Assembly: GCF_002860205.1 (NCBI RefSeq)
Contig: NZ_PGVB01000010.1
Location: forward strand, 248,001-312,000
Length of the DNA: 64,000 nucleotides
Source: Bacillus sp. T33-2
GTDB lineage: Bacteria; Bacillota; Bacilli; Bacillales; Cytobacillaceae
Direction of reading: 5' to 3'
Below are positions 1 to 9,366 of the stretch, one piece after another. The notes beneath the pieces are model-generated. The model was given only the letters and a program-made list of their open reading frames with translations, had not been told where the DNA came from and did not search any database. The position numbers and the translations under genes are program-made. Numbering within the stretch: the stretch's first letter is position 1; each line of letters begins with the position of its first letter.

Positions 1-129
1 TTTGACATGTTTCTATCCGCGTGCAGCGAATTTTGAATATTCTGGCGTATTTCTTTACATGTCAATATTATCAGCATAAAATAATGACATGCATTTGTAC
101 AAGCAAAAGGTTGAAAAGGGAGTGATTTT

Positions 130-1086
130 TTGAAAATGCCTGTGGAAATCGCGGAAAATGTTTTTTTAATTGACGATTTCGACCTCCAAATGGAAGAACG
201 GACCGGCACATACGTATTGAATGAAGAACAATTGACGCTGATTGAAACATCAGCCAGCCCCTCAATCCCATATGTACTGAAGGGGCTTGAAGCGCTTGGT
301 TTTTCACCCGTGCAAGTTAATTACATCATCGTTACCCATATTCACCTGGACCACTCTGGAGGGGCGGGATTAATGCTTAAGCATTGCCCAAATGCAAAAA
401 TCGTCGTCCATCCGAAAGGGGCACGGCATCTTGCTGACCCTTCAAGGCTGGTTGCCGGAGCACGGGCGGTATACGGAGACAAATTTGACGAGTTATTCGA
501 CCCGGTACTGCCTGTTCCGGAAGACCGGATCATCACTAAAGCCGACCGTGATACCCTTGAAATTGGCGCTGGCTGTACACTGTCCTTCTATGACACCCCG
601 GGACACGCCAACCACCACTTTAGCATCCACCATATGAGTTTGAACGGACTATTTGCCGGGGACACAGCAGGCATCTACTATCCGCAGCTTCATCGTGCAG
701 GGATTGAATTATACTTGCCCTCCACTTCACCAAATCAATTTGACCCGGAAAAAATGCTAAAATCACTTGCTCTGTACAAGGATTTGGCAGTTGAAAAGAT
801 CTTCTTCGGACATTTTGGAATGTCGGTAAATACGGAAGAGGTATACCGCCAAATCAGTTGGTGGCTGGATGTTTTCGTGAAGGAGTCGCAATCAGCCCTT
901 TTAGTGGCAATGGATGCCAATGAAGCAATACAAGAGACATCAACCAGGTTGAAAGAAGCTGTCTTCGATCACTTGAAAGAAATGGGGATAAACGAAAGCG
1001 ATCCGGTTTTTGGGCTGCTTGCACTCGATTTAGATGTCAGTTCAATGGGATTGATTGACTATCTATCCAAAAAACAAAGCCAGTAA
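130..1086 (+). CDS. MBL-fold metallo-hydrolase
   Basis: A 318-residue metallo-beta-lactamase superfamily enzyme. The HxHxDH zinc motif (H70, H72, D74, H75 in VTHIHLDHSGG) is clear, and a second metal region lies at DTPGHANHH near residue 155, followed by FAGDTAG, where a metal-bridging Asp is expected. There is no signal peptide, so it is probably cytoplasmic. The TTG start at 130 has a GGGAG ribosome binding site at about 118-122; an ATG two codons later is the alternative. It is monocistronic and ends at a hairpin shared with the convergent gene. The substrate cannot be told from sequence; thioesterase, glyoxalase-II-like and lactonase activities all occur in this superfamily. Family assignment is secure, function is not. 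Confidence 0.85.
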   Translation: MKMPVEIAENVFLIDDFDLQMEERTGTYVLNEEQLTLIETSASPSIPYVLKGLEALGFSPVQVNYIIVTHIHLDHSGGAGLMLKHCPNAKIVVHPKGARHLADPSRLVAGARAVYGDKFDELFDPVLPVPEDRIITKADRDTLEIGAGCTLSFYDTPGHANHHFSIHHMSLNGLFAGDTAGIYYPQLHRAGIELYLPSTSPNQFDPEKMLKSLALYKDLAVEKIFFGHFGMSVNTEEVYRQISWWLDVFVKESQSALLVAMDANEAIQETSTRLKEAVFDHLKEMGINESDPVFGLLALDLDVSSMGLIDYLSKKQSQ

Positions 1087-1091
1087 TAGAA

Positions 1092-1117
1092 AAAAGGTGT
1101 CTGCAGGGACACCTTTT
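1092..1117. terminator. Bidirectional terminator between the MBL gene and its convergent neighbour
   Basis: A 10-bp perfect stem, AAAAGGTGTC paired with GACACCTTTT, around a 6-nt loop. The A-rich left arm and T-rich right arm allow termination from either side, which fits the convergent genes ending at 1086 and 1158. Confidence 0.75.
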
Positions 1118-1157
1118 GTCATAAGCATCAGTGATCATATCACCTGCGCTTGTTATC

Positions 1158-1865
1158 CTATTCTAATTCGAACGCAACATCATTCTGAACGCGGGAAGTA
1201 TCTAAATACGAAAAAATCGTTTCAGGGCTTTTGCTGCCAATTAATGTCCCATACTGAATCAAGGAAGACATTGGGCTCATTCCGAGGGCCAAGCTGGCAG
1301 CTGGAGAAAATAAATCGGCTGCTGGCTGATAAATGTATGTCTTCTCACTAGCCACCGCATTTGGATAAGCCTTTTGGATCACCTTGTCGGGGAGGCCATC
1401 ATAAAAGTAGTCGGCCACCTTCCACTCTCCTTTTTCTTTTACCAGCTTTATACCTTCATAATGGCTGTCAAAGCTTACCGGACCCTCATCGGATGCCGGA
1501 AAATATTCTAATACATAAATTTCATTGTCCATGTGGACCACTTTGGTCGCATCAGAAAATGCATAAAATGGAATAAAATACGGAGCGAAATCCGAGCCAT
1601 ATGTACGGTAGCTGCCGCCCGTGCTAATCACATTTTCCTGTATGAACATTTGTTTGTAACGGTTAGTAAAATATGGCTGCAACACTTGGTCTACCTCTGC
1701 GGCCGTCCGGTCCTTTTCGCTTAAGGACACCTGCGCTTCGAAAGCTTGCCCAAGAAATTCAAAAACACTCTCCCTGTCTGAAAGCGTGGTCTCTGCTGAT
1801 GGCTGAACCGGCACAATGAGCACTAATATTGCAAGTAAAATGAATAATAGCGGCTGCTTGTCCAT
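1158..1865 (-). CDS. Exported DUF3993-like hypothetical protein
   Basis: About 235 residues. The start is placed at the ATG at 1865 (MDKQPLLFI) because GGAAGGGAG lies 6-7 nt upstream; a longer reading frame has no ribosome binding site. The N-terminus is a typical signal peptide (hydrophobic residues 5-20, then an Ala-Glu-Thr-Thr cleavage-like region). The rest resembles the Bacillus DUF3993 family of secreted, NTF2-like proteins, with the tract YEGIKLVKEKGEWKVADYFY typical of such folds. It stands alone between two terminator-like hairpins. No function is known; the family name is from memory and moderately certain. Confidence 0.65.
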   Translation of the reverse strand: MDKQPLLFILLAILVLIVPVQPSAETTLSDRESVFEFLGQAFEAQVSLSEKDRTAAEVDQVLQPYFTNRYKQMFIQENVISTGGSYRTYGSDFAPYFIPFYAFSDATKVVHMDNEIYVLEYFPASDEGPVSFDSHYEGIKLVKEKGEWKVADYFYDGLPDKVIQKAYPNAVASEKTYIYQPAADLFSPAASLALGMSPMSSLIQYGTLIGSKSPETIFSYLDTSRVQNDVAFELE

Positions 1866-2087
1866 CCCATTCTCCCTTCCGATTGTCGATAATCTTAATT
1901 TGAGCAATAATCATGGCAGGTCATCAGTTTTATCGTTCGTTTAACAAACTACATTTTTTGACAGAATTTGTAACGTCCTATCCTTTACCCGGAATATTTC
2001 GGGCATTAACACAAAAATGGGAAATTTTAAAAAAGGGGTAAAACTGCCCAGAAACAATTACAGGATCTCCTGACAGCGGAGACCCTT

Positions 2088-2327
2088 TCACGATCGGGTG
2101 GCCATTGCAAATACACAGATCATCAGAATGGCCAAGAGAACAAACATGATATATCCCAAAAACACAGGATTCCTTCGAACAATGTGCTCCTGCACTTGAA
2201 TGGGTATTTTCGAATCAATATTTTCTTTCACTTTTTTTTGCCCTCGCGCCAAGTTCCAGGTGTATACGAATGAAAATAACATGACACCGACTGACAGGAC
2301 TGTCAGGATCCACGTAAACTGGCTCAT
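2088..2327 (-). CDS. Small two-TM membrane protein, unknown function
   Basis: A 79-residue protein with two hydrophobic segments (about residues 5-25 and 55-75) joined by a basic, polar linker with QKKVKE. The upstream strand shows an AAAGGAGCA ribosome binding site just before the ATG at 2327. It lies 71 bp downstream of the ykuI end on the same strand, so cotranscription is possible. I do not recognise the family. Confidence 0.6.
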   Translation of the reverse strand: MSQFTWILTVLSVGVMLFSFVYTWNLARGQKKVKENIDSKIPIQVQEHIVRRNPVFLGYIMFVLLAILMICVFAMATRS

Positions 2328-2398
2328 CAGTAATGCTCCTTTAGGATAGATGGTTTACATATAAATTGTGCTACAACCACTTTTCTATTCCCGGAGCG

Positions 2399-3622
2399 TC
2401 ATAACAGCCCTTCACGCCCATATAAATACCCTGCATCCAGGTCGATGAACAGGTAGTCCTTTACATCCAAAGGCATGGAAAAGGTCCTGATCACTTCACC
2501 GGTTTCGATATCACTGTATCTGTCAGACAAAATACCCTTTTTCCTGAACCGCATTTTAATGATATTTTCTAAAAAATATGGCCTCCAGCTCCAGTTCTTC
2601 CCTGAATATTCAGGCTGGAGGCTCCAGCCATCTTCATGTTTAAAAATATTCGGGGATTTTTGATATCCATCTTCATCACATACATACATTCGAAAAGCCA
2701 TATGGCTCATCTCCTTGCTTAACGCCGCGAGCAGCTCGCTGTATTCCACTATTTTCCGGTACCTGTTCAAAAGCTCCTGGACTGTTGTATGGAATTCTTC
2801 AGACAGTAAAAACACAGATTCAAGTTTCTTCTTTTTCGAAACGATAAAAGTGAGGCATTCATTTCGCAACCATTCCTTGAGGATGTCTGAATCAGTAAAT
2901 TGAGCGTCTGGCTTTTTCAGGTAAAAGCCCTGGTAATAACGGCCGCCATTTTTCCAGGCAAACTGGAGCTGAAAAACGGTTTCAATATTTTCAAATAACA
3001 GTGTCGCACCAATTTTTCTCGCCATCAGCGAGAGGGAATACAAAATATCCTGGTACGCACGGCCGGTTGCCGAAGAGTTCAGGGCCTGCAAATCCACCTT
3101 AAGGATTTCCGGCGCCAATTGGCCCAGTCTGTCTAGGTGGCTGCTGCTGTCATGTCCCATTTTGCCAATCGCAATCTTAATTCCGTATGTGCGGTAATAA
3201 GTTAATAAGTGGTCCAGGTGGTCAAGCTCCCCGTCGTAATTCCGTTCAGATATCTCCAGCACTATTTGTTCAGGCTTGATTCCCTGTTCCCGGAACTCCA
3301 GGATAAGCTGTAAAAATTGATCGCCATTATCATGCATCAGCAATTCTGCATCCCTGTTGACAAACCATAATACATCTTCTTTTAGCCGTGCTGCTTTTTC
3401 CAGTGCTTTTCTCAGAACGGTATTGTCAACTTCGAGCCTGTAATCCTCAGGTATTTGTTTATCATTGAAAAAAGGTCCCAGACTGGAGATTTCTGTCCCC
3501 ATTCTGAACCGTCCCAATATTTCATAGCCGATTACCCTATGTTCATCTGCACTAAAAATCGGTTGAAAAAAAGGGATTACATCTTCCGGATTTGTCAAGA
3601 TATCCAGTGCATCCATTAACAC
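2399..3622 (-). CDS. ykuI: YkuI-like EAL-domain c-di-GMP-binding protein
   Basis: A 407-residue protein, the same length I recall for B. subtilis YkuI. The EAL domain occupies about residues 10-245; the signature is degenerate (YEILGR in place of EAL), as in YkuI. The rest matches the YkuI C-terminal PAS/CACHE-like domain (for example SGKNWSWRPYFLENI). B. subtilis YkuI binds c-di-GMP but shows little or no phosphodiesterase activity; that is established for the family, not seen here. The start is GTG 3622, or the ATG two codons later; GGGAGG lies just upstream. It sits a few kb from ykuE and ykuD, as in B. subtilis. Confidence 0.88.
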   Translation of the reverse strand: MLMDALDILTNPEDVIPFFQPIFSADEHRVIGYEILGRFRMGTEISSLGPFFNDKQIPEDYRLEVDNTVLRKALEKAARLKEDVLWFVNRDAELLMHDNGDQFLQLILEFREQGIKPEQIVLEISERNYDGELDHLDHLLTYYRTYGIKIAIGKMGHDSSSHLDRLGQLAPEILKVDLQALNSSATGRAYQDILYSLSLMARKIGATLLFENIETVFQLQFAWKNGGRYYQGFYLKKPDAQFTDSDILKEWLRNECLTFIVSKKKKLESVFLLSEEFHTTVQELLNRYRKIVEYSELLAALSKEMSHMAFRMYVCDEDGYQKSPNIFKHEDGWSLQPEYSGKNWSWRPYFLENIIKMRFRKKGILSDRYSDIETGEVIRTFSMPLDVKDYLFIDLDAGYLYGREGLL

Positions 3623-3861
3623 CCTTCCTCCCTGTTCTTTTTCTGGCCAGTTTTAAAAAAGCGAAGCGAAACAAACCAAACACATTAAAAATCGATCAAT
3701 ATAATGAATGATTTTACCATATTCTTTACCATTATAATTTGGTATTTGATTGTCTATTCAAAGAAAAAGCAGCTGCCATGCCTCTGGCAATATCATGCCA
3801 GCATATTAACCACGTTAAAACCGACACTAAACTGTAGAGCCTATTGGAAGGATGATGTGAA

Positions 3862-4632
3862 ATGAAGTTTTTGCATTTCATCGGAATTCTTTTTCCTTTG
3901 CTCGGCTGCAGTCATGCTTTGCCCAACGAAACCGACTATAGCACGCATAATGCGGGCAGGAAAACTGTTGCTTCGTATGAGAGAAGTGTTTCCGGCGCAA
4001 ACGTCCATGAACTCATATCAGGGAAGTACGGTCAGCCAACAATCCTGCTTGATGTGCCGCTGATCAGGCAAAACCCTGAGCTCCGTTATGGATGTGAAGT
4101 GACAAGCCTGGCCATGTTGCTGCAGTTTGCTAAAATAGATGTTGATAAAATGGAACTTTACAGGTCTATAGAAAAAGATTCTGACCCTCTCGTCAAAGCC
4201 CCATCAGGAGATATTATCAGATGGGGTGATCCAGCCCGCGGTTTTGTAGGTGACATGACAGGCAACGCTGCCGGCTATGCGGTTTTCGACAAGCCTATGG
4301 TCAAACTGGTTAATCTCCATCTGCCAGGAAGGGCAGTCAACCTTACCGGGAAGGAATTTGATGCTGTGCTTTCCCATGTGTCCAAAGGATTTCCAGTCGT
4401 TGTCTGGACTACCGGAGATTACAGGCTGCCAGACCGCTGGGAATCCTGGCTTCACGGTTCAAAAGTCATCAGCACACCATTAGACCTGCACGCTGTCGTC
4501 ATCGTAGGATTTGACGAACATCATGTATATATAAATGACCCGATGTCTGGCCAAAAACAGGCCAGGATCGACAAGGACCAGTTCATTGTCTCCTGGAGGG
4601 CCATGCAATCAAGAGCAATAAGCTATAAATAG
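3862..4632 (+). CDS. C39-like peptidase lipoprotein (YvpB type)
   Basis: 256 residues with a lipoprotein signal: a hydrophobic N-terminus ending in the lipobox LLGC (Cys16). The mature part is a C39-like papain-fold domain. The catalytic Cys is in YGCEVTSLAML, the His is in DLHAVVIVGF, and an Asn/Asp follows in YINDPMSG. The related B. subtilis YvpB has the same layout. It is probably anchored outside the membrane. An AAGGATGATGTG region 5' of the ATG at 3862 acts as ribosome binding site. It is followed immediately by a strong terminator, so it is transcribed alone. The substrate is unknown. Confidence 0.82.
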   Translation: MKFLHFIGILFPLLGCSHALPNETDYSTHNAGRKTVASYERSVSGANVHELISGKYGQPTILLDVPLIRQNPELRYGCEVTSLAMLLQFAKIDVDKMELYRSIEKDSDPLVKAPSGDIIRWGDPARGFVGDMTGNAAGYAVFDKPMVKLVNLHLPGRAVNLTGKEFDAVLSHVSKGFPVVVWTTGDYRLPDRWESWLHGSKVISTPLDLHAVVIVGFDEHHVYINDPMSGQKQARIDKDQFIVSWRAMQSRAISYK

Positions 4633-4634
4633 AG

Positions 4635-4667
4635 AGAACGGCTGAAGGGCAGACCTTCAGCCGTTCT
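4635..4667 (+). terminator. Strong terminator after the C39 peptidase gene
   Basis: A perfect 14-bp stem (AGAACGGCTGAAGG with its complement), a 5-nt loop, and a T-rich tail TTGTTTTTT directly after it. Confidence 0.88.
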
Positions 4668-4787
4668 TTGTTTTTTCAGGCTTTTGCATGCACACCGGCC
4701 ATGAATTATCCAGCAAAATGCTCTTCTTTTTCACATAATTGTCTGCTAGTATAGAAAGGTAAATTTGCAGATAGGTTGGAGATTCGT

Positions 4788-5660
4788 ATGACCAAGAAGT
4801 TATCCAGGAGGACTTTCCTCAAAAAAGCAATAGGAGGCACCCTTGCGATTCTCGGTACGGGGAGTGGGGGATACTTTTATTCGCGAAGCATAGAGCCAAC
4901 CATGCTCGATATTTCCCGGCATTCGATCAAACATAAGGCTATTCCTTCTGGTTTCGATGGATTGAAAATTGTTCAATTCAGCGACACACATCTTGGTTTC
5001 CAATATAATTTGGCCCAATTTAAAGAATTAATGGGGGAAATAAACAGCCTGGATCCCGATATCATTTTTTTTACCGGCGATTTAATCGATAACCCGAACG
5101 AATTTAAATATGCAAACCAAATCACCGGAGCACTGAAAAAACTGACAGCTCCGCTGGGAAAATTCGCGGTATATGGAAACCATGACCATGGAGGCTATGG
5201 AACAGACCTGTATAGAAAAACAATGGATGATTCAGGGTTTGCAGTATTGCTCAATGAGTCGCGACAGGTAAAACTGCTTGATGGGAGTTCCATCTGGATT
5301 ATCGGGATTGATGATGCCATGCTTGGCAAGCCTGATATCGGGCTTGCAATGGCCAGTGTTCCTGATGACGCGTTCAAGATTCTGTTATCCCATGCACCTG
5401 ACCTTGCCACTGATGCCTCCATTTTTCCGATCCAGCTGCAATTAAGCGGCCACAGCCACGGCGGGCAAATACAGCTGCCATTTATCGGGCCGCTTGTCAC
5501 TCCCCCCCATGCGGAAAAATATGTTGAAGGCTTTTACTCAGTTGGAAAAACGGATTCTTTAACCCTTTATGTAAACAGGGGGTTAGGCACCACCCGGTTG
5601 CCGTTCAGGTTTTTGTCAATGCCGGAAGTTACCGTGTTCACCTTACAAAAAACAGTTTGA
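4788..5660 (+). CDS. ykuE: Tat-exported metallophosphoesterase YkuE
   Basis: About 290 residues. The start is placed at the ATG at 4788 (MTKKLSRRTFLKK), which has TTGGAG 6 nt upstream. The RRTFLKK tract followed by a hydrophobic stretch is a twin-arginine signal; B. subtilis YkuE is a known TatAy-TatCy substrate. The calcineurin-like phosphoesterase motifs follow: D-x-H (SDTHLG), GD (FTGDLID), GNHD (YGNHDHGG), and GHSHGGQ near the C-terminus, giving a dimetal site. The family is active on phosphoesters at the outer face or wall; B. subtilis YkuE has been reported as cell-wall associated. It stands alone between two terminators. Confidence 0.9.
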   Translation: MTKKLSRRTFLKKAIGGTLAILGTGSGGYFYSRSIEPTMLDISRHSIKHKAIPSGFDGLKIVQFSDTHLGFQYNLAQFKELMGEINSLDPDIIFFTGDLIDNPNEFKYANQITGALKKLTAPLGKFAVYGNHDHGGYGTDLYRKTMDDSGFAVLLNESRQVKLLDGSSIWIIGIDDAMLGKPDIGLAMASVPDDAFKILLSHAPDLATDASIFPIQLQLSGHSHGGQIQLPFIGPLVTPPHAEKYVEGFYSVGKTDSLTLYVNRGLGTTRLPFRFLSMPEVTVFTLQKTV

Positions 5661-5665
5661 AATCA

Positions 5666-5708
5666 AGGGAGGGTGTGCCAAAGGCAAGCTTTTGGACACC
5701 CTCCTTTT
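5666..5708 (+). terminator. Terminator after ykuE
   Basis: GGAGGGTGT pairs with a CACCCTCC arm, extended by CCAAA/TTTGG, and is followed by TTTTCT. It may serve the converging GGDEF-EAL gene as well. Confidence 0.8.
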
Positions 5709-5741
5709 CTGTTATGATGTAAGAGCCGGCATCTAACATCA

Positions 5742-7868
5742 CTACATATTTATTGCACTGCTCTGAATTTTTCTGACAAACTGTTTTTCTGCATCTTTAG
5801 CCGGGAGCGGCCTCGCAAAGAAAAATCCCTGGGCTTTCTCGCAATCGGCCTTCAATAAAAACTCTGCCTGCTGTGCCTCCTCGACCCCTTCTGCAATGAC
5901 TTCAAGGCCAAGGCTTCTTCCAAGATTGATGATTGCGGCGGTAATGGCCGAATCCTTTTCATTCAATAAAACATCACGTACAAACGACTGATCTATTTTT
6001 AATACGTCGATCGGAAACTGCTTTAAGTAATTGAGTGAGGAATAACCTGTTCCAAAATCATCAACAGAGATGGTGACACCAATTTCCTTTAATTTTTTCA
6101 GGATCGGTATCGTCTCTGCTGTGTCCTGCATGGCGCCTTCAGTGATCTCTATCTCCAGCAGGCAGGCGGGTATCCTGTATTTTTCAATCGCTCCCCTGAT
6201 AAATCCGACGAGATTCGGCTGCAGGAATTGTTTTGGGGAAATGTTCACAGCTATCCGGATAGGCCTGTTTGCTTTTTCCATCCAGGCTTTAATTTGCCGG
6301 CAGGCATTTTCAATCACCCAGTTGCCAATTGGGATAATAAGGCCTGTATCTTCCGCCAGCGGAATAAATTCAGACGGAGGGATCAATCCAAGCTCCGTGC
6401 TGTTCCAGCGCAGCAGTGCTTCAAAGCTCGATATCTCTTTAGTGGACAGATGCACCTGTGGCTGGAAATGCAGTACCATCTCGTTTCTGTCCAGTGCCTT
6501 TCGTAAATGGGCTTCAAGAGAAACGACATTCACAAGCATTGTATTCATGTCCGAGCGATAGAATTGGAAATGGGCCTTACCTTTCTCCTTAACACGGTAA
6601 AGTGCCTCATCTGCGTTCTTTATAAGTGATTCTGCATCCTTCCCGTCATTTGGAAACACGCTGATGCCAATGCTCGGTGTGATGTAATATTCCTGTGAAC
6701 TAAAATAGAAAGAATGTGCAAACCCAGCCAGCACTTTTTGGGCGAACCGAGCTGCTTCTCGCCTGTCAGCACGGGTAAGCAAAATGATGAACTCGTCACC
6801 GCCCTGGCGGTAAACCTGGCAGTCCGCTTTCTGTATCTCACACAGCCTCTGGGCAACCTGTTTTAAAATTTGGTCGCCGACGAGATGCCCAAGTGAATCA
6901 TTAAAAAACTTGAAGCGGTCCAAATCAATTGACAGCAGCGAAAAAGGTTTTCCAGTTTTCCGGTTGCTTTTGATTAAGTGGTCCAGATCATCCAGCAGGG
7001 CCCGCCTGTTCAGGACGCCTGTCAGATGGTCATGAAATGCCATATACTTTATCGTTTCCGCGCTTTTTGCCTGTGCCGATATGTCCCTCATAAAGACATA
7101 CATTCCTTTGATTTCTGAAAAGACCACAATCGGAACGGTCTTAACCTGCACTCGCAGATGATGCCCCTTTCGATGGGCAAAACGGAAATCGATGGACTCC
7201 AGAGAATTGCCAGCTTTTGTTTCTACAATCAGTTTTTCAAAAGCGGCAATATCCTTTTTGTAAATAAGGCTGTACACGGTAGTCATTCTAAGTTGATTTT
7301 CCGTAAACCCAGTAAACTGCTGGGCTGCAGGGTTGATCTCAAGAATTTTCCCTTCCATATCAATTGAGAATACCGCATCAAGGCTATGGTCAATGATCGA
7401 GCGGTATCTTTGTTCACTTTCAATGAGACGCTTTCTTTCTCTATACTGCTCCGTTATGTCCCTTGTCACACCAACGACGTAACCAATATCACCATTTTCA
7501 GTAGCAACAGGTGTTAATATGGTTTCCCCGAACACCGTTATTTCGTTATCGAGTGACACTTCATCAGCGAATATATGGATTCTGCCGGTTTGGACTGCCC
7601 GTTCGTACTCGTGTTGCAGCGAAAAAGCCCGGTCACCCGGCAACACCTCCTGAAACGTTTTTCCGAGGCAGTGACTGGTCATCCCTGCATGACCTAGTCC
7701 AGTTTCATTTGCAAAAACATAACGGAAACGCGGCCCCGACTCCACCTTCATGATGAATACTAAATCGTTAACATGCTTTAAGAGGATATCGATAATAATT
7801 TTTTCAATGTCTCTGCTGCTTTCACGTTGATTGCTGTTTGTGGAGAGCAATTGTTTTATCTGTTCCAT
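5742..7868 (-). CDS. PAS-PAS-GGDEF-EAL c-di-GMP turnover protein
   Basis: 708 residues, all soluble, with no TM segments. Domains: PAS at about 25-145, PAS at about 150-270, GGDEF at about 275-440 with an intact GGDEF at 356-360, and EAL at about 450-700 with an intact EAL at 483-485. Later phosphodiesterase motifs (NISPKQF, EITEGA, DDFGTGYSSL, KIDQSFV, EGVE) are also present. Both cyclase and phosphodiesterase halves therefore look active; which one dominates cannot be read from sequence. The PAS domains suggest a redox, ligand or partner input. It is transcribed away from ykuD, sharing a 255-bp intergenic region. Confidence 0.9.
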   Translation of the reverse strand: MEQIKQLLSTNSNQRESSRDIEKIIIDILLKHVNDLVFIMKVESGPRFRYVFANETGLGHAGMTSHCLGKTFQEVLPGDRAFSLQHEYERAVQTGRIHIFADEVSLDNEITVFGETILTPVATENGDIGYVVGVTRDITEQYRERKRLIESEQRYRSIIDHSLDAVFSIDMEGKILEINPAAQQFTGFTENQLRMTTVYSLIYKKDIAAFEKLIVETKAGNSLESIDFRFAHRKGHHLRVQVKTVPIVVFSEIKGMYVFMRDISAQAKSAETIKYMAFHDHLTGVLNRRALLDDLDHLIKSNRKTGKPFSLLSIDLDRFKFFNDSLGHLVGDQILKQVAQRLCEIQKADCQVYRQGGDEFIILLTRADRREAARFAQKVLAGFAHSFYFSSQEYYITPSIGISVFPNDGKDAESLIKNADEALYRVKEKGKAHFQFYRSDMNTMLVNVVSLEAHLRKALDRNEMVLHFQPQVHLSTKEISSFEALLRWNSTELGLIPPSEFIPLAEDTGLIIPIGNWVIENACRQIKAWMEKANRPIRIAVNISPKQFLQPNLVGFIRGAIEKYRIPACLLEIEITEGAMQDTAETIPILKKLKEIGVTISVDDFGTGYSSLNYLKQFPIDVLKIDQSFVRDVLLNEKDSAITAAIINLGRSLGLEVIAEGVEEAQQAEFLLKADCEKAQGFFFARPLPAKDAEKQFVRKIQSSAINM

Positions 7869-8123
7869 CTAACCATCCTCATGAATTAACGTGACTGTTT
7901 TCAAAATATTTACGCATTTCATTGCATACCCCTATTTTACATGGAAACACACAGAAAAATCGATTAAATTTTTTAAAAAAGTGGATATTTCCGCATTTTT
8001 CGCTCCTTTCCATACCTATCGCCAACAATGCAAACTTCAGTTTGATCTGTACACTATCCGACTTCCAGAAACCCGGCTCCAATCTGTGCATAGTGTAGAA
8101 GAAAAAGGAAAGGCGGAAAAAAC

Positions 8124-8621
8124 ATGATTCACATTGTTAGGCCAGGTGAGACGCTGGCTATTATTGCAGTAAATTACAGGCGCAGCCTTCAGCAACTGCT
8201 CGCCGCGAATCCGGGCATCACGAATCCTAATATTATCTCTGTCGGCCAACAGATCACAATTCCGGGTCTCCCCGATCCAGGATCAATACCCTTTTCCATT
8301 CGTGTTTCACTCAGCCAGAAACAGCTCACCTTATCCAGGAATGGAAGTGAAGTGAAAACCTATCCTGTTGCAATTGGCAAGATGCTTTCCATCACGCCTG
8401 TTGGGGAATTTGTCATTGTGAACAGGGAACCAAATCCCGGTGGACCGTACGGGGCAATGTGGCTGTCGCTGTCAAAACGCGGTTACGGCATTCACGGGAC
8501 AAATAACCCCGCTTCAATCGGAAAATCAGTCTCAAAGGGATGCATCCGGATGTACAACCGGGATGTGCTTGAACTGGCGCGAATCGTTCCAAATGGAACG
8601 AGAGTTTCGATTGTCCGCTGA
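8124..8621 (+). CDS. ykuD: L,D-transpeptidase YkuD with LysM domain
   Basis: 165 residues: an N-terminal LysM domain (residues 2-48, starting [10 protein letters not shown]) and a C-terminal L,D-transpeptidase domain. The catalytic motif is [10 protein letters not shown] followed by SKGCIRM, with the nucleophile Cys and conserved His and Arg. The B. subtilis protein has almost the same length and layout and is a spore-associated enzyme that makes 3-3 peptidoglycan cross-links. There is no classical signal peptide, as in B. subtilis YkuD. Start ATG 8124 follows AGGCGG. It lies next to ykuE and the MFS gene, as in B. subtilis. Confidence 0.93.
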   Translation: MIHIVRPGETLAIIAVNYRRSLQQLLAANPGITNPNIISVGQQITIPGLPDPGSIPFSIRVSLSQKQLTLSRNGSEVKTYPVAIGKMLSITPVGEFVIVNREPNPGGPYGAMWLSLSKRGYGIHGTNNPASIGKSVSKGCIRMYNRDVLELARIVPNGTRVSIVR

Positions 8622-8664
8622 GTGGGCGCCAAAATTTTAAATTTTCAAACTTGATAAATTCCTT

Positions 8665-8695
8665 AATCTGATATATCATTACGATATATCAGATT
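8665..8695. promoter_or_regulatory. Perfect palindromic operator in front of padR
   Basis: AATCTGATATATC is followed by a 5-bp spacer and its exact complement GATATATCAGATT: a 13-bp perfect inverted repeat ending 23 bp before the padR start codon. Its placement in the leader of a PadR regulator suggests autorepression. The ATGT/ACAT core described for the PadR/LmrR class is not obvious, so binding is inferred. Confidence 0.65.
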
Positions 8696-8718
8696 GATAC
8701 ATATAAGAGGTGAATTTA

Positions 8719-9366
8719 ATGTCAATTGAACATTCCATCCTGGCTGTCATCAGCTTCAGACCTAGTACCGGCTACGATATCAAAGCGGAATTTGAACATA
8801 AAACTGCAAGTTTATATTGGGGGATAAGCTACGGCAGCCTCTATCCAAAGCTGAAAAAACTCGAAGAAGACGGATTTATCACTACAATTGAAGAAGAGAC
8901 AGAGGGAAGGAAAAGAAAATTATATGAACTGACCGGGAAAGGCTGGAAGGAACTTGACAAGTGGCTGGAACAGCCTCCTTCCCCACCTGCAGTCAAGGAC
9001 GAACTATTCATGAAAATGGCTGCATGGCACAATGCGGCCGACCCGTCGATATTGGCCGGGCACTTATCACTCAGGAAAAAAGCAACCGAGGAAATGCTGC
9101 AAAACGTCAAAGAATGGAAACAGAACGACTTTTCAATGATAGACTCTGTCGGTATGATAGCGGTCAAATATGCAGAGTTAAAGCTTGAAACCGAGCTAAA
9201 TTGGCTCAGCGAATCAATCGAGGCAATACTAAAAAATCACCTTCCGGCAGCAAAGGATCCACGTGGTTTACAAAAGAAACTGCTTGAGCGCAGGAGCAAG
9301 GCGATGGGCCTTGAAGGAGAGGAGCAGGATGATGAAAACCGGCATATTTCAGCCATTAAAGAATAA
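8719..9366 (+). CDS. PadR-family transcriptional regulator
   Basis: About 215 residues. The start is the ATG at 8719 with AGAGGTG 8 nt upstream. The N-terminal winged helix (SIEHSILAVISFRPSTGYDI, then SYGSLYPKLKKLEEDGFI) is characteristic of PadR, and the C-terminal region (about 95-180) matches the helical dimerisation domain of the AphA-like subgroup. A perfect palindrome lies just upstream. Its 3' end overlaps the MFS exporter gene by about 38 nt, so the two are translationally coupled. PadR regulators commonly control an adjacent exporter, which is the likely role here. The inducer is unknown. Confidence 0.9.
   Translation: MSIEHSILAVISFRPSTGYDIKAEFEHKTASLYWGISYGSLYPKLKKLEEDGFITTIEEETEGRKRKLYELTGKGWKELDKWLEQPPSPPAVKDELFMKMAAWHNAADPSILAGHLSLRKKATEEMLQNVKEWKQNDFSMIDSVGMIAVKYAELKLETELNWLSESIEAILKNHLPAAKDPRGLQKKLLERRSKAMGLEGEEQDDENRHISAIKE

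Noticed and set aside
1-64. Inverted repeat TGACATGT/ACATGTCA at the window's left edge
   Set aside because: Arms are only 8 bp and 46 bp apart; the upstream context is cut off by the window.
6070-6561. 163-residue open frame opposite the EAL domain
   Set aside because: Antisense shadow of a clearly conserved EAL domain; no start signal.
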